Assembly: GCF_000719555.1 (NCBI RefSeq)
Contig: NZ_JOGX01000063.1
Coordinates: forward strand, 1-34,305
Length of the DNA stretch: 34,305 nucleotides
DNA from: Streptomyces sp. NRRL F-5727
GTDB taxonomy: Bacteria; Actinomycetota; Actinomycetes; Streptomycetales; Streptomycetaceae
Direction of reading: 5' to 3'
The position numbers were made by a program, and so were the translations under genes. Below are positions 1 to 7,940 of this stretch, piece by piece; within the stretch, counting starts at the first letter, position 1; each line of letters begins with the position of its first letter. The notes beneath the pieces are model-generated. The model searched no databases. It was given only the letters and a program-made list of their open reading frames with translations, and was not told where the DNA came from.

Positions 1-1
1 C

Positions 2-718
2 TACCCCTCCCTCACGCTGAACCTGCTGCTCACACCGGTGATGCTGCTCCTGCTCTTCGTCTACATCTTCGGCGACGTGATGAGCGCCGGCATGGGCGGC
101 GGCGCCGACCGCGCCGCGTACATCGCCTACGTGGTGCCCGGCATCCTGATGATGACCGTCGGCGGCACGGTGGTCGGGACGGCGGTCTCCGTCTCCAACG
201 ACATGACCGAGGGCATCATCGCCCGCTTCCGCACCATGGCGATCCACCGCCCGTCGATCCTCGTCGGGCACGTCGTGGGCAGCGTGCTGCAGTGCGTCAT
301 GAGCGTGGTCCTCGTCGGCGCCGTCGCCGTCGCCGCCGGCTTCCGCTCCACCGACGCGACCGCCCTCGAATGGCTCGCCGCCTTCGGCCTGACGGCCCTG
401 GTCGCCTTCGCGCTCACCTGGATCGCCGTCGGCATGGGCCTGGTCTCCCCCAACGCGGAGGCCGCGAGCAACAACGCCCTCCCGCTGGTCGTCCTCCCCC
501 TGATCTCCAGCGCGTTCGTCCCGATCGACTCGATGCCGGGCTGGTTCCAGCCGATCGCCGAGTACCAGCCCTTCACCCCTGCCATCGAGACCCTCCGCGG
601 CCTCCTCCTCGGCACCGAGATCGGCCACAACGGCTGGCTCGCTATCGTGTGGTGCGTCGGCCTCACGGCCCTCGGCTACCTCTGGTCGAAGTCGGTCTTC
701 AACCGCGACCCCGCGTAA
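2..718 (+). CDS. ABC-2 type transporter permease (DrrB-like), 5' end outside window
   Basis: This is the C-terminal part (about 238 residues) of an integral membrane permease of the ABC-2/DrrB type, the membrane half of an ABC exporter for drugs, antibiotics or polymers. The frame is open from base 2, so the true start lies upstream. Visible features are a hydrophobic stretch near the window edge (LLLTPVMLLLLFVYIF), the loop and helix VVPGILMMTVGGTVVGTAVSVSNDMTEGIIARFRT cut here into family-typical pieces (a PGI turn, then NDMTEGIIARFRTMAI), and the late SSAFVPIDSMPGWFQPIAEYQPFTP region typical of DrrB proteins, where W/P-rich residues precede the last helix. Five or so membrane segments can be seen. 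The ATP-binding partner is expected upstream, outside the window. The gene ends before a strong hairpin at 752-788 shared with the convergent neighbour. The substrate cannot be told. Confidence 0.9.
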   Translation, partial: YPSLTLNLLLTPVMLLLLFVYIFGDVMSAGMGGGADRAAYIAYVVPGILMMTVGGTVVGTAVSVSNDMTEGIIARFRTMAIHRPSILVGHVVGSVLQCVMSVVLVGAVAVAAGFRSTDATALEWLAAFGLTALVAFALTWIAVGMGLVSPNAEAASNNALPLVVLPLISSAFVPIDSMPGWFQPIAEYQPFTPAIETLRGLLLGTEIGHNGWLAIVWCVGLTALGYLWSKSVFNRDPA

Positions 719-751
719 CCCGCACGGCTCCTCCAGGGCCACCGGCCGCCA

Positions 752-788
752 GGGCGGCGTACCCGACACCCGTCGGCGTACGCCGCCC
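752..788. terminator. Bidirectional hairpin between convergent genes
   Basis: An outer 11-bp stem GGGCGGCGTAC (752-762) pairs with GTACGCCGCCC (778-788). An inner 5-bp stem CCGAC/GTCGG (763-767 with 772-776) closes a 4-nt loop, and one base (777) is bulged. It sits 33 bp after the permease stop and 18 bp from the stop of the convergent HEAT-repeat gene, so it can serve both strands. There is no T-run, as is common in Streptomyces. Confidence 0.75.
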
Positions 789-805
789 CCGCCGCGTTCC
801 GCCGC

Positions 806-3800
806 CTATCGCCCTTCCGACTCCTGCCCGTCCGTCTCCCGCCCGTCCGCCTTCTGCCCCTCCGACTCCCGCCGCTCCGTCTCCCGGATGCGCGCGAGCA
901 GGCTCTCGTAGCCGGCCCGCCGGTCCGGGCGGGCGTGGGAGGCGGACTTGCGGAGCACGGGGACGGCCTCCGGTCCGGCGACCAGCACGGCCTCCTCGGC
1001 CGCCCGCCGCACGGTGGCCCGGCCGTGGTCGAGGAGCGCGACGAACGCGGGCACCGCCGGCCGCCACCGCGCCCGCGACAGCACCCGGATCGCGGTGCGC
1101 ACCACGTCGGGCTGCGCGTCGCCGAGCAGGACCTCGGTCAGCCGCAGATGCGTGTCCCGGTCGAGCAGCGCCCGCGAGGTCCGGTGCGCGTGCAGCCGTA
1201 CGCCTGTCTCGGGGTGGTCCAGCAGCTCCCGCAGCACCCCTTCGAGGCGGCCCGGGCGGAGGGAGACGGACCGCTCCGTCAGGCGGGCCAGGGTCCGCCG
1301 GATCCGCGGCGGTTCGGGCGACCGCAGCAGGGCGACCAGCTCGTCGTCGGAGTGACCGGAGGACCGCGGGGGTACGGGGACGGGCGCCCGCTCCCGCAGG
1401 CTGCGCAGCGCGGCCGCCCGGTGCCCGGCGGCCTCCGGGCCGTGCAGCGGGCCGTCGACGAGGTCGAGCCCCGCCTCGGGGTGCCGCGCGCGCAGCCGGT
1501 CCAGGAGGGGCGTGCGCAGCAGGGGACGGCCGGCGACCAGGTCCAGCAGTCCCGTCGCCCCTGCCGCGAGCCGCGGTTCCAGGTGCGCCGCCAGGGCGTC
1601 GGCGGGCACGCGCCGCAGGGAGCCGAACGCGTCCGCCCGCGTGTCGCCGTCCGGCCCGTGCTCCCACAGGTGGAGGAGGACGGGGAGGAGGGGCTGGAGC
1701 TCCCGTGCGCCGAGGGTGGTGGCGATCCGCGCCACCCGGTCGGGACGGACCCCGGCGCCGAGCAGCGTCCCGGGAGCGGCTTCCGCCAGCGCCCGGCCCA
1801 GCGCCGTCCGCAGTGCGGGGTCGGCGGGCTCGTCGGTCCGGCCCCGCAGATGGGCGCCGAGGGCGGCGGCGCGGGCCGCCGGTTCGGGCCAGGCGAGGAG
1901 CGCGTGCGCGGCCCTGTTCCGCTGCTGCCTGGAGTCGCCGTCGAGCAGGGCCAGCAGCCGCTGCCGCTGCGCGCCGGAGCGGGGCTGGTCCAGGTCCGCG
2001 GGGTGGACGACGCGCGGGGCGGAGTCCGCCGCGCGGGCCTCCTCCGCGAGGGTCCACGGCGGGGCGTCCAGCGGCTGGAGCTCCGTCATCCAGTCCAGGA
2101 GCGCTGCCCGTACGTCCGGTGTGGCGTCCGCGTGGAGCTCGGCGAGCGCGGCCAGCAGGTCGCGCGAACCGGCGGCCGCTCCCCGTTCCCGGTACGCGGC
2201 CAACGCGCGCACGCTCCGTGTGGCGGCGGCGAGTTCGCTGTAGCAGGGGGGCCGGACGGAGGCTTGGGCGATCCCGAACGCCTCCCGCAGCACCGCAACC
2301 CCGGCCCGCCCCGGTTCAGACGCCCTCGCGGAGGCCGCGAGTTCGCGGTCGAGGTCGGCGCGGACCACGACGGCACCGGCACGCCGGAGCAGCCGCAGAG
2401 TGGACCTCCGACCGGGCGCGCGCAGGGGCGATGCCCGTACAGCGGCGATGAGTTCGGGACTGACGGACGGACGGTCCGCGACCTCCTCCAGGAGTCCGAG
2501 GATCCCGTCCCGCGTCTCCCCCTCCGCCTCGGCGAGCCCGTCGAGGAGCACCGTCACGTGCCGGGCGAGCACATCGCGCTCCTGCGCCGTGCGGGGGCCG
2601 GGACCGACCGCGTACGGCAGCACTCCGAGGGCCGCCCGCCGGGCCCGCTCCGACGTTGCGGCGAGTGCGAGCCAGTCGGCGAGGTACGGGCGGGTCGCGC
2701 GGAGCCGGGCGGCGCGCGGGGGCCGCTCGGCGAGGCGCAGGGCGGTGTCGGGGTCCCAGCCGTCCTCCGTCAGGCGCTCGACGTCGGTCGCGTACGGGTC
2801 CGGGGCCGGTCCCGCGGCGAGCGCGGCGAGGAGCCGGTCGCGGACGCGGGCGTCCGGCGCGTGGTCCGCCGCGGCGGTGACGGTGGCGGGGAGGGTGTCG
2901 CCGAGGAGGGCGCGGAGGGCGTCGAGGAGGAGGGTGCGCAGGCCGGGGTTGTCGTCGCGGCCGAGCCGGTGGAGGAGGTGGGGCACGGCCCGGGCCGTTC
3001 CGGCGGTGGCGAGGGCGCGGGCCGCCGTCTTGCGGACGTTCGTCTGGGGGTGGTCGAGGCAGGCGGCGATCGCGTCCGACGCCCAGCGGGCCCCGGCGTC
3101 GCCGAGGGCGTCCAGGGTCCGGCGTACGGTCTGCGGGTCCCGGTCCGGTCCGGTCAGCGCGAGCAGCGTCGCCGACACGGCTTCGACGCCGTCGCCGTCG
3201 GTGTCACGCGCGAGCAGGGCGACGACGTGCTTGCGGACGTGCCGGTCGGGGTGGCGCAGGAGGGGGTGCACCCGGCGCCGGATCGTCGGGTGTGGCGCCT
3301 GCGGGAGGTCGAGCAACAGGCGGAGCAGGACGGCCTGTTCGCCGGCCGTGAGCCCGGACCGGTCCAGGAGCCCCAGGGCCAGGTCTGCGGCGAGCGCGTG
3401 GCCGGCGGCTTCGGCGTCCCGGGCGTCCAGCAGGCACACCGGCCGGATCCGACCGCGCGCGTGCAGCCGCGCCCCGAGCCGGCACAGCGCCGTGACGACC
3501 TCCGCGGGCACCGTCGGCTCCTCGTCCGGTACGGGCTCCGCGCCGCCGGGCTCCCACGCCGAGGCGGCCTCCCCGGCGATCCGCAGCAGGAGGTCGGCGA
3601 GGACGGGCAGGAGTCCGGGACCGGCGTGCTCGGCGAGCCGGGTCAGGGCGGCGGTGGGCCGGCCGGGATCCAGGTGGGCGGCGAGGAGGGCGAGTTCACG
3701 CTCGTCCGGACCGCCCAGGTCGGCGGCCACCCGGGCGGGCAGGGCGGCCGCGTCCATCCGTACGAGCAGTTCCCGCCGGACCCCGGGATCCGCGGCCAGC

Positions 3801-5080
3801 AGCCAGACCAGCTCCAGCGCCCGCGACCGGTGGGCCCGCAACGCCCTCTCGACGACGTCCGGTTCGGGCCCCCCGTCCGGGTCGCGGAGCGCGCCGTCGG
3901 CCGGTGCGAAGGCGTCGAGGCCGAGGGCCGCGGCCAGGACCCGTACCGTCCGCTCGCCGCCGACGGCCTCCAGGGCGTCGAGCGCGTCGGCGGGCGCGTG
4001 CGGAAGGGCGGCGAGGACGGCGTCCTCGGTGCCGGGGTCGCGGAGGGCGCGGAGGGCGCGCAGGAACGGCGCCGGTGCGGACGCGAGCGGCAGGATGCGG
4101 GCGATCTCGGCCGCCACCGGCAGGCCCCCGACCCCCTGCGCGTCCAGCGCGACGAGCAGTTCCAGCCGGCGCGGCCAGGCGGGATCGTCGGGCGCGCCGT
4201 CGGCCAGCAGCCGCAGCACGTCGTGCCGGGCGGTGAAGAGGACGGTCGCCACGGTGCGGGCGGGGACGGTGTGGTCGGCGAGCGCGAGGCCCAGCACGGC
4301 GGGGACGTCCGGCCCGGTGACGAAGTGGCCGCGCCGGTGCAGCGCGCGCAGACACTCCACGGCGGGCGCGGCGAGCAGCAGCGGGTCCTCCCCGGCGAGC
4401 CGCAGCACGGCCGGCACGTCCCCACGCCGCGCCGTCTCCCCGTAGAGGGCCAGGGCCCGCCTCCGTACGAGCGGCGACCGGTCCGGTTCCACCGCCGCCC
4501 GCCACAGCGGTTCCCCGTGCCCATGGGCGACGGCGGTCGTGAGCGCGGCGTCGGCGGTCGCCGGCCCGAGCAGCCCGTCGAACCGGTCGGCCGGCAGCGG
4601 CGGGACGACGGCCCAGGGCTCGGCGAGCGCGGCGAGCGCCCGGTTCACGACGCCCGCGGACGCCGACCCGAGCAGCCCCACGAGCGTGTCCCGCACGAAG
4701 CCGGCATCGAGCACCCCCGCCCGCAACCCCTCCCCGGCCAGCCGCACCGCCTCCCCCTCCAGGACGGCGTCCCGGCTCGCCGCCAACTCCCCCACCAGCG
4801 ACGCCATGTGAGCGCAGTCCTCCACCCCCACGCCCCGAACGGCCTGGTACAGCACCTCCCCCCGCTCCTCGCGCCGCAGCACGCCCGGGTCCCGTCCGAC
4901 CTCCGCCCCCAGCAACGCCACCCGGACCGACGGCACCAGCACCTCACCCGCCCACGCACGCCACCCGCCCGGCGGCCCCCCGACCGCCCCGGCCGCGGCC
5001 AGCGCCTCCTCGGGACTCACCGGAACCGCCCGGAAGGGCCGGGGGCGCTGACTGGGCTGCGACGTCACCGTGGGATGCAC
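806..5080 (-). CDS. Large HEAT-repeat protein (1424 aa)
   Basis: A soluble, Ala/Leu/Arg-rich alpha-solenoid. Many 30-40-residue helical pairs fit HEAT/ARM repeats, for example HPDRHVRKHVVALLARD, HPQTNVRKTAARALATAG and, near the C-terminus, HPETGVRLHAHRTSRALLD and HGRATVRRAAEEAVLVAG. No enzymatic motif, signal peptide or membrane segment is seen, so a scaffolding or protein-binding role is inferred only from the fold. The last 20 residues are four near-identical charged pentapeptides (ESEGQ, KADGR, ETDGQ, ESEGR). I place the start at GTG 5080, which has TACGAT six bases upstream as in other apparent leaderless genes here. An alternative GTG at 5116 lies 3 bp from the stop of the upstream membrane-protein gene (5120-6055) and would suggest coupling. 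The two genes probably act together. Confidence 0.8.
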   Translation of the reverse strand: MHPTVTSQPSQRPRPFRAVPVSPEEALAAAGAVGGPPGGWRAWAGEVLVPSVRVALLGAEVGRDPGVLRREERGEVLYQAVRGVGVEDCAHMASLVGELAASRDAVLEGEAVRLAGEGLRAGVLDAGFVRDTLVGLLGSASAGVVNRALAALAEPWAVVPPLPADRFDGLLGPATADAALTTAVAHGHGEPLWRAAVEPDRSPLVRRRALALYGETARRGDVPAVLRLAGEDPLLLAAPAVECLRALHRRGHFVTGPDVPAVLGLALADHTVPARTVATVLFTARHDVLRLLADGAPDDPAWPRRLELLVALDAQGVGGLPVAAEIARILPLASAPAPFLRALRALRDPGTEDAVLAALPHAPADALDALEAVGGERTVRVLAAALGLDAFAPADGALRDPDGGPEPDVVERALRAHRSRALELVWLLAADPGVRRELLVRMDAAALPARVAADLGGPDERELALLAAHLDPGRPTAALTRLAEHAGPGLLPVLADLLLRIAGEAASAWEPGGAEPVPDEEPTVPAEVVTALCRLGARLHARGRIRPVCLLDARDAEAAGHALAADLALGLLDRSGLTAGEQAVLLRLLLDLPQAPHPTIRRRVHPLLRHPDRHVRKHVVALLARDTDGDGVEAVSATLLALTGPDRDPQTVRRTLDALGDAGARWASDAIAACLDHPQTNVRKTAARALATAGTARAVPHLLHRLGRDDNPGLRTLLLDALRALLGDTLPATVTAAADHAPDARVRDRLLAALAAGPAPDPYATDVERLTEDGWDPDTALRLAERPPRAARLRATRPYLADWLALAATSERARRAALGVLPYAVGPGPRTAQERDVLARHVTVLLDGLAEAEGETRDGILGLLEEVADRPSVSPELIAAVRASPLRAPGRRSTLRLLRRAGAVVVRADLDRELAASARASEPGRAGVAVLREAFGIAQASVRPPCYSELAAATRSVRALAAYRERGAAAGSRDLLAALAELHADATPDVRAALLDWMTELQPLDAPPWTLAEEARAADSAPRVVHPADLDQPRSGAQRQRLLALLDGDSRQQRNRAAHALLAWPEPAARAAALGAHLRGRTDEPADPALRTALGRALAEAAPGTLLGAGVRPDRVARIATTLGARELQPLLPVLLHLWEHGPDGDTRADAFGSLRRVPADALAAHLEPRLAAGATGLLDLVAGRPLLRTPLLDRLRARHPEAGLDLVDGPLHGPEAAGHRAAALRSLRERAPVPVPPRSSGHSDDELVALLRSPEPPRIRRTLARLTERSVSLRPGRLEGVLRELLDHPETGVRLHAHRTSRALLDRDTHLRLTEVLLGDAQPDVVRTAIRVLSRARWRPAVPAFVALLDHGRATVRRAAEEAVLVAGPEAVPVLRKSASHARPDRRAGYESLLARIRETERRESEGQKADGRETDGQESEGR
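809..868 (-). repeat. Four 15-bp units encoding a charged pentapeptide tail
   Basis: The last 20 codons of the HEAT-repeat gene are four imperfect tandem 15-bp units encoding (E/K)(S/A/T)(E/D)G(Q/R). On the plus strand this appears as alternating pyrimidine-rich GCCC/GTCC blocks. It looks like recent slippage-type expansion at the C-terminus. Confidence 0.65.
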
Positions 5081-5119
5081 TCCGGGATCGTACGACCCAC
5101 CCCGAAACCGCCCCACGCC

Positions 5120-6055
5120 TCATCCCCGCGGACCGCCCCTGCGCAGGACACGGAAGTCGCCCGCGTCCGGGTCGCCGACGAGGACGAAGAGCTTCGGGCG
5201 TTCCACGGTCCCGTAGACGCTCCACGGCACGAGCTCGCACCCCTCGACCGCGACGACGACCTCCTGCGCCCACGGGTCGTCGCCCGGAACGTACGTCCAG
5301 GTGCCGGTGCCGCTGCACCGGTCGGTGCCGTTCTCGTCGCCGAAGGTCTCGACGCGCTCGGCCGTGGCGCTCCCGCCGGCCGCGAGGGTGAGGCTGCCGC
5401 CCGCGCCGTCGGACCAGACACCGGCGAGGAGTTCGGCGCTCACCCGCGGCGGCTCGTACCCGACGCCCGCGTACAGAGCGGCGCCGGCGGCGGCCCACGC
5501 GGTGACGACGGCAAGGGTCCCGCCCAGCGCCACCCGTCCGAGCATCGCGCGCGCCGAGAGCCGGGGCCGACCGGGCAGCAGCATCCTCCGGGCGACGAGC
5601 GCGGGCACGGCGAGGCCCGCCGTCACCGCTCCCCACCCGGCCAGCGCGGTCCACGGCCCGACCTCCCACCGCAGGACCCCTGCCAGGACTGCCACGGCCG
5701 CCACCGCGCCCGCGGTTGCGGGAACCCACCACCACACCTCACGGCCCGAGAACCGCCGCCCGCACCACGCGGCCCCGACCATCGACGGCAGGACCAGCAC
5801 CCCCGACAGCGCCACCAGGGCGACGACCGCGACCATCAGGAGGAACGGCGCGGCCACCACCGCGAGAACCAGCCCCATCGCGCTGTACGCGCGTACCGGA
5901 GTCTCCAGGGTCTCCTGCCACACGTAGTACGCGATGACGCCCACCACGGCTTCGACGAGCAGCACCGCCGTCGAGATCGCGAGGAGGTCGTCGTACCGCT
6001 CCTCCACGCGCGCGTGCCGCCGTCCCTCGCTCTCCGGCCAGATTTCTGAACACAT
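5120..6055 (-). CDS. Multi-pass membrane protein with C-terminal extramembrane beta-rich domain (311 aa)
   Basis: Unknown function. After a short polar N-terminus there are about five to six hydrophobic helices: residues ~26-48, a long double segment ~58-97, ~108-128, ~132-155 and ~172-195. The last ~105 residues are polar and begin with the pattern LAGVWSDGAGGSLTL, then a pair of cysteines in TDRCSGTGTW and EGCEL. This GxW..GGxLxL pattern resembles lipocalin-like beta-barrel domains found in many Streptomyces membrane proteins (inference). The start ATG at 6055 has a good Shine-Dalgarno (GGGAGGGGG, five bases upstream). The stop is within 4-40 bp of the HEAT-repeat gene start, so the two probably form an operon. 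It is divergent from the 6185 gene. Confidence 0.8.
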   Translation of the reverse strand: MCSEIWPESEGRRHARVEERYDDLLAISTAVLLVEAVVGVIAYYVWQETLETPVRAYSAMGLVLAVVAAPFLLMVAVVALVALSGVLVLPSMVGAAWCGRRFSGREVWWWVPATAGAVAAVAVLAGVLRWEVGPWTALAGWGAVTAGLAVPALVARRMLLPGRPRLSARAMLGRVALGGTLAVVTAWAAAGAALYAGVGYEPPRVSAELLAGVWSDGAGGSLTLAAGGSATAERVETFGDENGTDRCSGTGTWTYVPGDDPWAQEVVVAVEGCELVPWSVYGTVERPKLFVLVGDPDAGDFRVLRRGGPRG

Positions 6056-6153
6056 TCAAACCCCCTCCCGTCCCGCATCCTGCCGCCTGCACCGACGCGC
6101 CGCGCCGCCGGGGCCGCGCGGATACCGGGATGAGCCGGTTGCCGACCGTCTGG

Positions 6154-6159
6154 CAGACT
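6154..6159 (+). promoter_or_regulatory. Possible -10 element (CAGACT) for the 6185-7884 operon
   Basis: CAGACT lies 25 bp before the GTG at 6185, inside the small dyad GTCTGGCAGAC. A weak -35 candidate (TGAGCC, 6131-6136) is 17 bp upstream. The Shine-Dalgarno GGGAGAAGGG (6168-6177) follows, seven bases from the start codon. Confidence 0.35.
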
Positions 6160-6184
6160 CGCGCGCCGGGAGAAGGGTGCGCAC

Positions 6185-6889
6185 GTGCACGTGAAGGACG
6201 AGGCCGGAGGGGCGGTCAACGCGCAGGGGGCGTATGGGACGGTCGACGCGCCGGGGGCGTACGAGACGCACATCACCGTGCGGTGTGCGGGCGAGGACGA
6301 GGGCGCTCGGCTGGAGGCGTGGGCGGGGCGCAGGGGGCTCAAGGTCACCACCATCGTGCTGGCGCGCGGCCGGACGCCCGTCCAGCCGATGCTGACGCTT
6401 CCCGACCGCACCGGCCACCCGGCGCTCGTGGAGGCGCTGCGGGCGGCCGGGTTCGCGCCGGTGCGGGTCAAGGTGGAGACCGTGCCGTGGAGTCAGGAGC
6501 CGACGGGGCCGGGCGGCGGCTACCACGAGCATCACCTCAAGCTGGCGCTGCCGTCGGCCTACGACCACGCCGCGCTCGAAGCCCTCGTCGTCCCGCACGG
6601 CGCGCACCTCTCGTGGAACGCCCGCCGCGCCCTGCCCGGGCCCGGCGGCCGGCACGAACGCTTCGTCACCCAACGGCACCCCGGGCCGGCCCCGGCCGCC
6701 CTCCGGGCCTGCGACGAGCTGCTCGCCGCCCTGACCGCGGCCGGTCACGAGGTGATCGGCGAGGAGCGCGAACTGGTGCTCTGGGACAGCGACCTGTCGG
6801 TGGACGACGGCTGGCTCGAGCCGCCGGCCACCACCCCTCTCCCCGAGAACCCCGACACGGCCCCACGACACCTGGAGACGACCGCATGA
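6185..6889 (+). CDS. Conserved protein of unknown function, coupled to an AbiEii-like nucleotidyltransferase (234 aa)
   Basis: I do not recognise the family with certainty. It is soluble and without a signal peptide, and appears built from two related halves. Each half opens with a histidine-containing beta strand: ETHITVRC (residues 27-34) and [10 protein letters not shown] (113-122). A helix and then a mixed alpha/beta segment follow each one. The first strand contains H-x-T (HIT), which recalls 2H-phosphoesterase-like folds, but the second copy reads HLK, so an HxT pair is not intact and this remains speculation. Start GTG 6185 has a strong Shine-Dalgarno seven bases upstream. GTG 6191 is an alternative. 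Residues 11-28 are a tandem duplication of nine residues ([18 protein letters not shown]). The stop overlaps the next start (ATGA), indicating translational coupling. Confidence 0.75.
   Translation: MHVKDEAGGAVNAQGAYGTVDAPGAYETHITVRCAGEDEGARLEAWAGRRGLKVTTIVLARGRTPVQPMLTLPDRTGHPALVEALRAAGFAPVRVKVETVPWSQEPTGPGGGYHEHHLKLALPSAYDHAALEALVVPHGAHLSWNARRALPGPGGRHERFVTQRHPGPAPAALRACDELLAALTAAGHEVIGEERELVLWDSDLSVDDGWLEPPATTPLPENPDTAPRHLETTA
6215..6268 (+). repeat. Tandem 27-bp duplication near the 5' end of the 234-aa protein gene
   Basis: Positions 6215-6241 and 6242-6268 are head-to-tail copies that differ at four of 27 bases. They encode VNAQGAYGT and VDAPGAYET. The duplicated segment precedes the first conserved-looking strand and probably forms a flexible N-terminal extension. 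Confidence 0.8.
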
Positions 6890-7884
6890 CCGGATCGACG
6901 ACGTGGACGGACCCGATCCCGGACGGCCCCGGCACGAGCGGAGAACCCCGCGGCGAGTATCGGCGGCGGATGGGCGGGCCTCCGAGGACGCTGACCGCCG
7001 GCGTCGGCGACGCCGCCGTCCGGCACCGCGTCTTCGACCCCGCCCTCAAGCACTTCGCCGAGGCGTTCCGCCCCACGGACGACGTCGTCGCCGACCCGGA
7101 GCTGCGCGCCCGCTGGCAGGAGGCACGGCGCTCCGCGCTGGACCTGGTGCTGGCGGCGGTGGCCGGCTCCGCGTGGGCGGACTCGCTCGTGCTGCGCGGC
7201 AGCATGCTGATGTCCGCGTGGTTCGGGGAGGCCGCGCGCCCGCCCAAGGACATCGACTTCGTGGTGGTCCCCGAGACCTGGCGCATCGAGGAGCCGCGCA
7301 CCCGCGCCATGCTCGACGGTGTCGCCGCGGCCTCCGACCGGCTGGCCCGCTCGCTCGACCTGGACCTCACGATCGACGACGCCGGCGCCGTCTCCGAGTA
7401 CATCTGGACGTACGAACGCGTCCCCGGCCACCGCCTCGTGCTCCCCTGGACCGCCCCCGGTCTGCCCGGCGGCCAGGTCCAGCTCGACTTCGTCTTCCAG
7501 GAACGCCTCCCCGCCCCGCCCCGCACCGCCGAGGTCGCCGGCGTCCGGGTGTGGGCGGCGGGCCGGGAGCTCTCGCTGGCCTGGAAACTCCTCTGGCTGA
7601 GCTGCGACCTGTACCCGCAGGCCAAGGACCTCTACGACGCCGTCCTCCTCGCCGAGAGCTGCACCCTGCCCCTCCCGCTCCTGGAGACCGTGCTGAAGGA
7701 GGCCGACGAGTGGCCCGGCGGCCTCGGCGAGCCGCTCTCCCTCGCCCTGTTCGAGGAGGCCGCCCACCGGGTCGACTGGTCGGCCTTCCCCGACGAGGGG
7801 CCGGGGGCGGCCGCCGGCCGGTCCCTCCGCGGGGAGCTGACCGCCCGCCTGCTGGCCGCGCTGGGCCCGACGTTCGCGGGCTGA
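6886..7884 (+). CDS. Nucleotidyltransferase, AbiEii/AbiGii toxin-like family (332 aa)
   Basis: This protein carries the core of the AbiEii/AbiGii-type nucleotidyltransferase family. [14 protein letters not shown] (residues 101-114) corresponds to the GG/GS substrate-binding motif. KDIDFVV (121-127) supplies the two metal-binding aspartates (D122, D124). QLDFVF supplies the third acidic residue (D201). The C-terminal block [11 protein letters not shown]...[11 protein letters not shown] (from about 229) matches the conserved lysine and KDxYD signature. Members act as abortive-infection or toxin-antitoxin nucleotidyltransferases, though many are uncharacterised. The start ATG overlaps the upstream stop by ATGA. 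The expected AbiEi winged-helix antitoxin is absent and its place is taken by the unknown 234-aa protein. About 50 N-terminal residues precede the core. Confidence 0.85.
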   Translation: MTGSTTWTDPIPDGPGTSGEPRGEYRRRMGGPPRTLTAGVGDAAVRHRVFDPALKHFAEAFRPTDDVVADPELRARWQEARRSALDLVLAAVAGSAWADSLVLRGSMLMSAWFGEAARPPKDIDFVVVPETWRIEEPRTRAMLDGVAAASDRLARSLDLDLTIDDAGAVSEYIWTYERVPGHRLVLPWTAPGLPGGQVQLDFVFQERLPAPPRTAEVAGVRVWAAGRELSLAWKLLWLSCDLYPQAKDLYDAVLLAESCTLPLPLLETVLKEADEWPGGLGEPLSLALFEEAAHRVDWSAFPDEGPGAAAGRSLRGELTARLLAALGPTFAG

Positions 7885-7940
7885 CCGTACGCCTCCCCTG
7901 GCGGAAGGGCATTGTCAGACCCTCGCGCGAAGATGGATCC

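Noticed and set aside
935..6049. Very long plus-strand open frame opposite the HEAT-repeat and membrane-protein genes (1704 codons)
   Set aside because: Shadow frame of high-GC genes. Its product is Arg/Gly/Pro low-complexity with no domain, and it spans two real genes on the other strand.
6886..7884. Complete AbiE toxin-antitoxin system
   Set aside because: No AbiEi-type winged-helix antitoxin is present, so only the family relation of the nucleotidyltransferase is claimed.
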